A stretch of DNA of 11,316 bases from Pyronema omphalodes. Its lineage: Eukaryota; Ascomycota; Pezizomycetes; Pezizales; Pyronemataceae. The notes under the pieces are model-generated. The model had not been told where the DNA came from and made no database searches. It saw only the letters and a program-made list of their open reading frames with translations. The stretch covers positions 1 through 11,316 of the forward strand of contig JAJJXM010000226.1 in the NCBI GenBank assembly GCA_024516155.1, given 5' to 3'. Both the position numbers and the translations under genes were made by a program. Within the stretch, counting starts at the first letter, position 1, and every line of letters starts with the position of its first letter. Shown here piece by piece: positions 1 through 7,978 of this stretch.

Positions 1-282
1 AAAGAAAAAACAAGAAAAAAAGAAAAAAAGAAAAAGAAAGAAAAAGAAACCTCCCCCCCCCCTCCCCCCCCCCCCCCCTCCCCTCCCCTCCCCCCCCCCT
101 CCCCCTCCCCCCGCCCCCTCCACCCTCCCCCTCCCCCTCCCCCTCCCCCTCCCCCTCCCCCCCCCTCCCCCTCCCCCTCCCCCTCCCCCCCCCCTCCCCC
201 TCCCCCTCCCCCTCCCCTCCAATCAAAGAAAAACAAGAAAAGAAAAGAAAAGAAAAAAAAAAAGAAAAATAAAAGAAACCTC
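1..282. repeat. Purine/pyrimidine satellite with CCCCCT-rich core
   Basis: An A/G-only block (1-50) is followed by a C/T tract (about 51-222) built largely of CCCCCT hexamers, then a second A/G block (about 225-282). The two A/G blocks resemble each other: both begin near AAAGAAAAA(A)CAAGAAAA and both end in AAAAGAAACCTC (42-53 and 271-282). This suggests a larger duplicated unit. The minus strand carries many runs of four or more G separated by single A, which could form G-quadruplexes. No coding potential is visible. Confidence 0.85.
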
Positions 283-432
283 AAGAAAGAAAACTGGGTG
301 AGAAGGAGATCCAGCGTTGTATTCGTGGAGCTACCTCTCCCCAGGCTTCTTGAACAGACGACGATGGAGACTGACACTCCATCTACCATGGTTCCGTAAT
401 TCAGGGACTAGCCCAAGTCCTAATCGGTTAAG

Positions 433-1017
433 AATTTTTTAAACGTATGGTGACAGTGTCATTCACCGGACTTGTGTTGAACGAACTTATCATGCTTGCA
501 ATGGAGATAACAACATGGTTTTGAAGTTTCTCCCGTTTGCCTGTCGGGTGCGTGCAGCAAGACTTAGTCGCGGGGATGTTTTAGTTTAGCGCATGTCTCT
601 TTTTAGCCGACCGATGGTGGCTGGCACTAGCGCGCCCCTCGGAGTCTTGCAGTGACAGAGCTCCTGTTCTTGGTGGAATAACACCAGCACATCTCGCTCC
701 ATCTCTGCCTCGGTTCTTTGTGACTCCTCAGCCTTTCTGCAGTAGCGGAGGTTTGCACGTTGATTCTATTTACGGCCTCCGTACCGTTTTTGGGGCAGTA
801 TTTCGAGTTGGAATATGTTTTGACGGGTGACTTTGTTTGGAGAGTCGCGGTTATTAGTGCGGTTTCGCTGGTACCGCCGTATGTGGTTGAGGTGGCCGGA
901 AGAAGGTTGAGACCTTCTAGTTATGCTCAGGTTCAGGGGATTGAGAAGGAGAAAGGATGCATTAAGGGGGGCTGTAGATTTTTTTCTTTTTCTGGGCGTG
1001 TGTGTTTTTGTAATTAG
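433..1017 (+). pseudogene. C-terminal exons of a Neo1/ATP9-type P4-ATPase (partial)
   Basis: Two exon-like pieces encode the last membrane segments of a Neo1-class P-type ATPase, a Golgi/endosome phospholipid flippase. Piece 1 (433-517, after the acceptor GTTAAG) contains SFTGLVLNELIM, a motif near TM9 of Neo1 proteins. Piece 2 (about 732-1017) contains SVPFLGQYFELEYV and ends close to SYAQVQGI, like the conserved Neo1 C-terminus (PSYAKVQ). After VQGI the frame runs on for 18 more residues (EKEKGC...) to a TAG at 1015-1017. The intervening 518-731 would be a 214-bp intron with a poor donor (GTTTTG), much longer than the other introns here. No catalytic DKTGT, ATP-binding region or earlier membrane segments are seen upstream. 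The piece is therefore either a truncated relic beside the satellite or the end of a gene with a very long upstream intron. The family match is from memory of the family, not a search. Confidence 0.7.
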
Positions 1018-1367
1018 CCATTTTTTGATGGATGACTTGATTAATGTATAGGGCGCAACGAATACACATATAGAAGATATAGCATATGATCAGTAGTAGA
1101 TTGAATGTAGTAATGAAGTTGAAAGCTTGGCATGGGTCAGGTTGGATTGGATTAAGTAGGAAAACGTGATGAATTGATGGAAGATTTGTGGAAAAGTGAT
1201 GACCTGCGATTTATTTGACGTTTATATTGACTTCCACTGCTGGTTGTCGGATTATATTCTCTTCAAATAACTTCGAATCCTTATCATTCCTCCGGTGTCG
1301 TGAGAGAGCAATTGCAGTTGTTTTTCCATTTTTCCGTAGAAATATCTGATCTCGTACACTGTGCTGA

Positions 1368-1622
1368 GTTCTTCAGCCATTCAACCTTACATATGGAGGT
1401 AGGACCGCTTCTGATTCTTCATCACCAATTACTCGTATAGCTCCACCGTCGAGTGATCCATATTATCTCTCTACAGCCAGACCTGCTAAGCTTTTTCACT
1501 TTGAACTGAGTACTGGGAATATGTCCATCCATGATCCAAAGATGACTGTGTCTAAAGGTAGGGTCTCTGCTACTCAAAAATTGATCACTAAAATTTGTAG
1601 TACCGCAGTTGTGGAGGTACGA
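1368..1622 (+). other. Unrecognised open frame, possibly an exon
   Basis: Eighty-five codons are open between TGA (1365-1367) and TGA (1623-1625). No ATG lies near the 5' end. The product contains ITRIAPPSSDPYYLSTARPA and KLFHFELSTGNMSIHD, which read like ordinary protein but match no family I know. A GTAGGG donor near 1559 and a TTGTAG acceptor near 1600 could mark a roughly 45-bp intron inside it. It could be a gene relic or chance. Confidence 0.15.
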
Positions 1623-1848
1623 TGAAGTTGGTTTTAATGTGAGTATGAGACCACACAGAGTTATAGGAACCTGTAGCCAGTTTCAGGAAAAAAATTCTAC
1701 TAATAATCGTTAAATAAGAAAAGCTAAAATATAAAAAAAAAAAAAAATTCTTCATGAATCAGGTTGGAACACATTTGATCTCAAAACACAGCCTAAAACA
1801 TTCACGCCCAGCCGTCCCAATTTTCAGTCTCTACCTCTCATTCTGACT

Positions 1849-1902
1849 CTGACTCCCATTGCAACACTGACTCCAAATGCAACACTGACTCCCATCGAGA
1901 CC
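1849..1902. repeat. 18-bp minisatellite, three units
   Basis: Three tandem 18-bp units start at 1849, 1867 and 1885, each beginning CTGACTCC. The array ends four bases before the NLR stop codon region. Because 18 is a multiple of 3, the units stay in the NLR reading frame downstream of the stop and would encode ESVLHL/ESVLQW-like hexapeptides up to a TGA at 1838-1840. Confidence 0.85.
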
Positions 1903-1906
1903 ATGA

Positions 1907-4900
1907 CTATTGAATCACCTGCTCTGGACAAACGGTGCCTTTCTCCTTGAGCAGTTTAACCACCTCCTCATGCCCCTCCTCAGATGCGTAATTCAGCGGT
2001 GTCTTTCCGTTCTTGTCGATAGCCGAGACATCGGCGCCCGTATCAATGAGCAGTTTGACCACCTCCTTATGCCCGTCCATAGATGCGTAATGCAGCGGTG
2101 TCTTTCCGTTCTCATCGATGGTGGAGACATTGGTGCCCTTAGAAATGAGCAGTCGGACCACCCCCTCATGCCCCTCCTCAGATGCGTAATGCAGCGGTGT
2201 CCCTCCGTACTTATCGATAGCCGAGACATCGGCGCTCTTGGCAATGAGCAGTTGGACCACCTTTTCACACCCTCGCCATGATGCGTAATGCAGCGGTATC
2301 CCTCCGTACTTATCGATAGCCGAGATATCGGCGCCCCTAGCAATGAGCAGTTCGGCCACCTCCTCATGTCCCTCCTCAGATGAGTAATGCAGAGGTGTTT
2401 TTACGTCCCCATGGAGGCCGTGAACGTTAGCCCCATTATCAATCAGTAATGACGCCATGTCTAGGTCTCCAACTTCAGATGAGATGAAAAGTAACTTGCT
2501 CAAGTCGGGCTTTATGTCATCGCCAGTCGACTCCAGTGCCGACGTGAACATTCTACTCAACCCAAAAACGCAGACCAAGGAGACGAGATCCTGGGCCCCT
2601 CTTTGCCAGTGCCAGACCCTACGCCAGAAGCCAACTCCTTCATGCCAATCGTAAGTCTCCACCCACTGACGATGATAGCTGAGCCATCTTTGGTAGTTAC
2701 TCTCGGCAATGAATGTGTTCCAGAGGGCAGTAAGGGTTTGGCAAGTATTTAGGTCAGTGCAGTGGAAGAAGTGCCACGGCCAAAACACCACGGAGTATGA
2801 CAACAGGTGACGGTCTCTGTGATAATCGGTTTCTCTAATGTGCATTTCCGCATAACCATTCCAAGAACCCGGAGCACATAACAGTGAAAGGCACCCCTTC
2901 GCGATTTCGGCGTGAGAATTTGCTTTGTTGAGTTCGGGTTGTTCCTCCAGGTACTCCTCCACGGAAAGATGTGCAAACCGGAAAACATCGAGACCTTTAT
3001 CAAAAATGACGAGATTTCGGCATATTTTCAATAACCAGTTCGCAGTTATTGAAGCCTTTCGAGAGAAGTCCCCCGACCTTCCGACTTCCACTGAGACTGC
3101 GTCAAGCAGGGTTTTCGATCGCAGCGGTTCGTGGGAATATTTAATCCAGAGGAAAGCGTTGAGTGCCAGTCGAGGAGCGCTGTCTTCCTGGGCAGTTATT
3201 TCGCGGTAAATCTCGTTGTAGGCGTCCTTCAGCGTCTTTGGAATAGTCGGCAATCTGCGTCTCACATCATCTTCGCTGCACAGTCGGCAAAGGAAAGTGA
3301 TTTGAAGCGCCGCCAGTTGGAACCTGGCATTCTTCGATTAGTTTCTATCGCCCTCCGCAACGAAATAAAATGATATGATAAACTCACATCCCTTTCGAAC
3401 GCTTACAAAGCACTCTGCATATTTCACTTCTAAGCTCATCGGATACCTTACCATCCAGCAGTTCACGATCATCGATCACTCGCTTGACTTCTTTTGCGAT
3501 AGACTGGTTGATGTCGCTGACATTGTCGTCAGGTTGCAACTCAATCCTGGGAAAGATCTCGAACTGTGCGACAATGTCTGGATCCATTCGAGTCGTTGCA
3601 AAGATCTTGACCAGTTTTTTGGACGTTGCGATGACGCCATTCAGAGCCTTCAGCAGATGAATTCGCTTATCCTCGGCAACCTCGTCCAGGGCATCTATGC
3701 AAATGATGGTCTCAGGATACATATCTGTGAGTTGAACGAGCAGTCCTTGGCTTTCTGCAAGACTGAGCGGTGATGAAGTTTGTCCCTTGATCTTCCGGTC
3801 TCGGTACACATCAACAACTGGCTTTGCCAGTTTTTCATGATCAAAATCACACTGCGCAAGCTGTTGGATGATAGTGTTTAGGATGCTGCCCGGCTCTCGA
3901 CGATTTTCCTCGGCTCGATTGCAATAGAAGTACGCTAATTTTAGCTCTGTCGTATCCATCTGCAGACGATCAACAACCTTTGATCTATATCCCTCGTGTG
4001 TTAGACATAGACTCTTTTGAGAGCATCATTTGAATGAGGGTGGAGGGGGGGGGGGGGGGGTATTGCTTACGCTATGTATGTTTTACCGGCTCCAGCTACA
4101 TGATTTGCATGGTAAGACGGGAATCATTCGAACGAATGAGGCACATGGTCACTTACGAATTCCCCGCAATAATAACAGCTTTGACTCGCTGGATGACATC
4201 CACTCCTCGTACTCTGGCCTGTCAAAAAGCCACTCGCCAGTGCCTTCAAGGCGCTCTTCATTAATGCGTTTGTGGTGGCTGATATAAGGAATTGCAGATA
4301 TCCATTGCAGGATTGCAGATCTGTCACTGTCTACTGAAGTGAGTGAATATTCACACCATGTGGCGACACTGGATAGTCCCGCGTACCTTCTAGCCAGTTT
4401 TGCACATTGTGGATATGAGGTTGAATATGAGAAATCATGTCGTTCATATCCTTCAGCTGCGCTCGAAGGCCCTTGAAATCATCGCGGGTAGCTAAATCGT
4501 GTTAAAACTACTCGACATTCCAAGTCTACACCGTAGAAAAATACCTTGTGCTGCGACGAGATCGGCGTCATCTTTAACCGTCTTCTCCAGCTTCCTGATG
4601 TTTCCGAGGTAATCTGAAATGTTCTCTGTGGTGAATACCGCCTTGACATGGCTCTCTAGAGAGGTATTAGTTGCAGTGCAAACCGATGGGATGGGAATAT
4701 TTACCGTTGACTTTATCGATAGCTTTGGCGAAGAACTTCAGCACTGCTACGTAAAGCTGAAGCATGGATTTTCTGAGGTTTGTCGATGCGTCGGAAGTTT
4801 CCTTTTCATAAATAATCTCATAAATCGTGCACCTCTGAATGAGACTGGCGATGTGCTCCAGTCCATCGACGATAGCGTCTAGTGTTTTGTGCCGATCCAC

Positions 4901-5630
4901 GCAAATCTGCAGAGCATTATCAGCTAGGACAATCAAGCGTTTTGGCGGTGTAACCAACCTTGAGAATAAATCGAAACGCAGCCCACGGCAGCGCTGCATG
5001 TGTAGGATCATATTGGACGACGATATCCCCCATCTCTTTGAACTTGTCCAACCAGTTGAGCAGTTTGTCGATTTTCCAAGCCTTTATCTTACTATTCTTC
5101 AGGGAGTTGTCCACAAAGAATCTTGCTTCCGTCACGCTCTTCCGGGAGTCGGCTTGAATACCAATGTCCTTAAGCTTTGTAAGTTGATCATCGAGGTCTT
5201 TGTGGTAGAATGCCTTGCTCCACAGCGATCGAGAGCTGGTGATGCTAGCTGCCGTCGGATTATCTGTCCGTTCTCCTTGTTCTTGGACCGGGGTATCTGC
5301 CGTATTCTCTGTCGCCATTACAGAACTTTGTTGTAAGGAGGTTATCGAATCTGACTGGACGTCTTCATTGCAAATGGTACCCTGAGCTGGAATTTCTGAA
5401 GAGGACTTGATTGTTGTGAATAGATGCGCTGAGGGTGTGTCAGTCCGGTGTACGGGGGTGAGCACCGGAGGGTTGGATGGAACGGCTGATGAAAGATTCG
5501 TCTGAGAATTGCCAGTCCTGTTGTTTATTGTTTCCTTTGAAGGCTTGGTGTTTGGCGTTTTCGGTAATTTGAATAAATCTTTTAGTCCTTGTTTAAATCG
5601 ATCACGCTTCCTTGAGGTGGCATCCGACAT
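1907..5630 (-). CDS. NACHT-ankyrin NOD-like receptor, 8 exons, 1101 aa
   Basis: Fungal NLR, a cytosolic STAND NTPase of the type used in non-self recognition and incompatibility. Exons on the minus strand: 5630-4959, 4906-4705, 4655-4545, 4491-4387, 4333-4157, 4095-4071, 3984-3388, 3323-1907. The introns are 52, 49, 53, 53, 61, 86 and 64 bp; all have GT..AG ends and several have CTAAC/CTAAT branch sites. The joined exons total 3306 nt in a single frame. I chose the ATG at 5630-5628 because MSDATSRKRDRF is a typical basic NLR start and has A at -3. Domains: disordered, Ser/Thr-rich 1-134; NACHT_N-like 135-380 (SLWSKAF, YDPTHAALPWA); linker ILQWISAIPY...GTGEWL; NACHT with Walker A GIPGAGKT (421-428), Walker B IICIDALDE (D528, D531, E532) and sensor TTR (561-563); winged helix about 630-760; ankyrin 936-1092. 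The key residues are all present. There is no HET, lipase or nuclease effector domain at the N-terminus. For the first intron a 31-bp alternative (donor at 4954) would add seven residues; 52 bp fits the family better. Confidence 0.88.
1937..2407 (-). repeat. Five tandem 99-bp ankyrin repeats in the last exon of the NLR
   Basis: The same 99-bp unit recurs with exact spacing; the plus-strand anchor AGATGCGTAA and its variants fall at 1982, 2081, 2180, 2279 and 2378. Each unit encodes one 33-residue ankyrin repeat with the consensus TPLHYASEEGHEEVVKLLI. A more divergent sixth repeat precedes them (LLFISSEVGDLDMASLLID). All lie in one uninterrupted exon. Most differences between units fall at repeat positions next to the beta-hairpin and inner helix (for example EE/WR/MD after HYAS, and AR/AK/SK/DT/EK after LLI), which are the usual partner-binding surface of ankyrin proteins. 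Such near-identical repeats are typical of fungal NLR sensor domains. Confidence 0.93.
4045..4060. repeat. G16 homopolymer inside NLR intron 6
   Basis: Sixteen G on the plus strand, read as C16 in the transcript, start ten bases after the donor GTAAGC of the intron that follows the Walker A microexon. The run accounts for much of why this intron (86 bp) is the longest of the seven. Confidence 0.9.
4071..4095 (-). other. 25-nt microexon encoding the Walker A motif
   Basis: Exon 6 of the NLR. It is bounded by CATGTAG at 4096-4102 (acceptor, minus strand) and GTAAGC at 4065-4070 (donor). It supplies the last two bases of the Pro codon, then GAGKTYI, then two bases of the next Ala codon. Both neighbours fit its phase exactly: the exon before ends GGAATTC before GTAAGT, and the exon after begins ATCAAAGG behind a CTAAC branch site. 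Without it the P-loop is missing and the frame shifts to a stop within about 15 codons. Confidence 0.88.
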
Positions 5631-6036
5631 TTTGTTAAGAGTATTGCTCGACCCTCTGTCTTTTATGTAAGATAGAAGCCGTTCCGGGAGCGATAATGAG
5701 TATCGAATATTCCACTTATTGTATCGGAGCAATGTCTTTCTCGAACTGCCGGTATCGATCGCTCGTTTTTTGTGCCGTACTATTGCACCTCGGTGATGGC
5801 GTCGTTGGAATACAGTCACAGAATGTCAGAAAACCGCCAGATATCTCGCTGAATATGTGGTGTGTAAGTGTCGTACGGTGCGCACACTGTTGCTGCCTAG
5901 AATTGTGAACAGGACAGAGCTCTCAAACACTCTCAGCACTGTGCAGTTGCTTGGCGTTGGACGAGCCTCGTTTTTACGAGGTGCGTTCAAAAAATATCCA
6001 TGCCACATGGTGTCGCACCGCAGCTGAATTAACGAA
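5631..6036. other. NLR upstream region, no gene seen
   Basis: This should contain the NLR promoter (minus strand). The NLR frame stays open upstream to 5819, but the sequence before MSDAT does not look like an NLR start. I see no TATA box I would defend. A small perfect hairpin, CCTCGT-TTTT-ACGAGG, lies at 5966-5981, overlapping a second palindrome, ACGAGCCTCGT, at 5961-5971. No function is claimed for either. Confidence 0.5.
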
Positions 6037-6614
6037 TTTTTTTTTTTTTTTTTTTTTTTTTTTATTCATATCGTATCTAACCGTAAGGTTATGGCGGCTG
6101 CTATCTAATTACTATACATTGCTAACTGTCGAGTGTTACATCCACAGTTACTGGGAACGCCCCAGAGCGGTCTTCATTTGTCAGGTTGTAGCCCCCCTCT
6201 CTGTTTCTCATATTCCATTTCTGTCCTTCTCGTCGTTCTGTCCGTGAGCCCTGTGCGCTCTGCAGACACCCTTCCCGGTGCCTGGTGTCCTCCACCCTTC
6301 CCCGTCTACGTCCCCTGCAGTAATATGTTTTTTTTTTTTTTTTTTTTTTTTAGACCCCGGCCTCTTCTTCCCTTGCCATCATCGTCCTCTCCCCTTCTCC
6401 CTCTCGCCTTTCCTTCTCTCCTTCCTCTCTCTCTCCGTTCCTCTGCTTCCTTCCTCCTCCTCTCCTTCCCATTTTCCGTCTCTCTCCAATCCCCTCCTTG
6501 TCCCCCGTTCTTCTCAATCCCTCTCCCCTCCCCTTCTACATCTCCCTACTCCGCTTCATCTGCGTCCTTATTATATTTATTTGTTTATATTTTTTTTTTG
6601 TTTTTTTTTTTTTT
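6037..6614. repeat. Three long T runs and a pyrimidine tract
   Basis: T27 at 6037-6063, T24 at 6328-6351 and T10-G-T14 at 6590-6614. Between the second and third lies a strand-biased C/T-rich tract (about 6357-6560). Long T runs on the plus strand could be poly(A) tails of minus-strand retroposed copies whose bodies lie to the right of each run, but I recognise no body, A/B box or target duplication. Long frames across this stretch are products of base bias. Confidence 0.8.
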
Positions 6615-7240
6615 AATGTTCTTCGCCTGGGTCCAGCAATGTTCCCCAGCCTGTCATCGCGATACTTCTATCTGGTCTGTTAGTCACCTCGGGGGTCATA
6701 CTCAATACCGTGTGTGCCCATTCGGACGTGGCGATCTTCTTCGCAGACATCAAGGTGGCCAGTGCGCGGGTTCCATGTTTGGTGTGGAGGATGATTCGGA
6801 GGTCGAGTCGCCGGTGTCGTGGGAGCTTCAATGTTTTGCGTATTGTTATGCGGTGGGTGTAACGGCGAACAAGGGAGAGATAGCTGACGGAGAACCTGAG
6901 GGCTCTTCTCAATTATTCACTCTTGAGTTCAATGAGGATAACCTTATAATAACTTCAACGTTAGAAACTCATAAGCTGTGTCGAGCATCAACTTAGAGAC
7001 TTTCTGTGTTTAGAAGTTAAGGAAATAAACAAAGATTTCAAGGGACAAAGAGATCCAAAGACGGGGACGAGAACGAGGACGTAAACAAAGATTTCGACAA
7101 AGTATTTGAATTTGTAAATAAACAAATAACTGTGTAAGGAGAAAAGAAAAACAAAATAAACAAACAAAGAAACAATCCTCTTATATACAATTTTTCCTCC
7201 TTACACGCCGAGCCACTACTTGCTGAATTTTCCCGAAACA
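6615..7240. other. Non-repetitive spacer with an unrecognised minus-strand frame
   Basis: Positions 6640-6870 have balanced composition and are open in more than one frame. The minus-strand frame 6613-6912 gives 99 residues (containing SEWAHTVLSMTPEV), and a plus frame over the same bases gives a hydrophobic stretch (VIAILLSGLLVTSGVIL). I recognise neither and cannot choose between them. From about 7020 to 7190 the sequence is A-rich and simple, with AAACAAAGATTTC twice (7029 and 7085). No gene is called. Confidence 0.35.
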
Positions 7241-7473
7241 TAACTAAGTAAACAACGCGGTCGCGGTTGCGCGTTCTAGACGCGCTAACGCGTTCGTACC
7301 AAATTAGCGTGTTTGCGTGCACAGCCTCGTCGCGCGCTCGTCAGCGTATCTCGCGTGCGCGATAGCGTAACTCGCGTGCGCGGTAGCGTAACCCTAAGCG
7401 TAGTCACGCGCGCGCTTCTGTAACCCTAATCGTGCGCGTGCGTCCGTAACCCTAACCCTAGCTGTGCACGTAC
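7241..7473. repeat. CpG-rich block with tandem CGCGTGCGCG and telomere motifs
   Basis: CpG is very dense here compared with the rest of the window. Two tandem 21-bp units (7343-7363, 7364-7384) share AGCGTA, then CTCGCGTGCGCG and a final GAT/GGT. A third start at 7385 passes directly into GTAACCCTAA. CCCTAA or CCCTAG hexamers follow at 7392, 7424, 7450 and 7456, separated by variable CpG-rich spacers. This resembles degenerate interstitial telomere sequence, but with a CG-rich partner motif. Confidence 0.75.
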
Positions 7474-7975
7474 TGTCACAAACCTAACCCTAGTTTGTGT
7501 GCGTGCGGGTGCAACCCTAACCCTAGTCACGTGAATCCAGATCAGCTGCGATTGGAAAGATGGTGCAATACTGATAAGGTCACATGACTAGATCTTATCT
7601 TATCGATAAGATGATCGTGCCCTAGCCCTAGTCACGTGTGCGCACATTAGTAGACCAGTGCGCGTGCATACTGATCTACTATTGATTAGAACACGTGACC
7701 GATCTTATCTAATCGGATAAGATGATCGGTAGGCCGTAGGTATGGAATTTCCGAAAAGGGATCCGAGCTGACCCCTAACCCTGGGGGTAAGTCACGTGAC
7801 CTTTTGGACAATTTGGGAATTGAGCGTAACCCTAACCCAGGCGAGTGACGAGTGATGATCGAAGACCGAAGGATAATAGAAATAGATAAACAAACGAGTG
7901 CTGAATAATGAAGCGAATGATAATAGGTGAATGAATGACGAGGAGGGGGAAGGTAATAATTCTCGAGCCGTGACA
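7474..7975 (-). repeat. Probable 3' LTR of element A, 502 bp
   Basis: In element orientation it begins TGTCACGG just after a polypurine tract, and ends GTGACA, giving a perfect 6-bp TGTCAC/GTGACA terminal inverted repeat. Its length is close to the 523-bp LTR of element B. Doubt remains about the left end: telomere-like and CpG-rich sequence continues without a visible break across 7474, so the true end could be further left (other TGTCA sites at 6652 and 6179). The 5-bp flank is CGTAC (7469-7473); the partner LTR is outside the window. Confidence 0.55.
7515..7835. promoter_or_regulatory. Cluster of CACGTG, GATA palindromes and CCCTAA motifs in the LTR
   Basis: CACGTG occurs at 7528, 7633, 7692 and 7793, the last inside the 10-bp palindrome GTCACGTGAC (7791-7800). 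Two GATA-type inverted repeats are present: ATCTTATCGATAAGAT (7597-7612, a perfect palindrome) and ATCTTATC/GATAAGAT with a 6-bp spacer (7702-7723). CCCTAA/CCCTAG hexamers lie at 7515, 7521, 7620, 7626, 7773 and 7830. CACGTG followed by a GATCTTATC palindrome recurs about every 105-110 bp, so a degenerate module seems duplicated. These resemble sites for bHLH, GATA and Tbf1-like factors; binding is an inference. Confidence 0.5.
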
Positions 7976-7978
7976 GGA

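Larger units (their letters stand above)
1018..1906. other. Intergenic, no recognised gene
   Basis: This AT-rich stretch lies between two convergent features, the Neo1 relic (+) and the NLR (-). It contains a 15-A run (1733-1747), an unrecognised open frame at 1368-1622 and an 18-bp minisatellite next to the NLR stop (1849-1902). The left part should hold the 3' UTR of the flippase gene if that is expressed, and the right part the NLR 3' UTR. I see no clear AATAAA for either. Confidence 0.6.

Noticed and set aside
1910..2367. Frames on both strands across the ankyrin region
   Set aside because: They are shadows of the 99-bp repeat, which is also open in other frames because every unit has the same sequence.
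4924..4954. Alternative 31-bp first intron of the NLR
   Set aside because: It keeps the frame and adds seven residues, but it is shorter than the other introns (49-86 bp), and the 52-bp version aligns without a gap to the NACHT_N family pattern.
6133..6996. 287-codon plus-strand frame
   Set aside because: It runs through T24 and the pyrimidine tract, giving Phe, Leu, Ser and Pro strings; it is open because of base bias, not because it is a gene.
7038..7322. 94-codon minus-strand frame beside the CpG-rich block
   Set aside because: Its middle is an artefact of A/T-rich simple sequence (LFILFFFSPY) and it has no recognisable domain.
7385..7835. A true chromosome end
   Set aside because: The telomere hexamers are interrupted, degenerate and flanked on both sides by several kilobases of other sequence, so this is interstitial.
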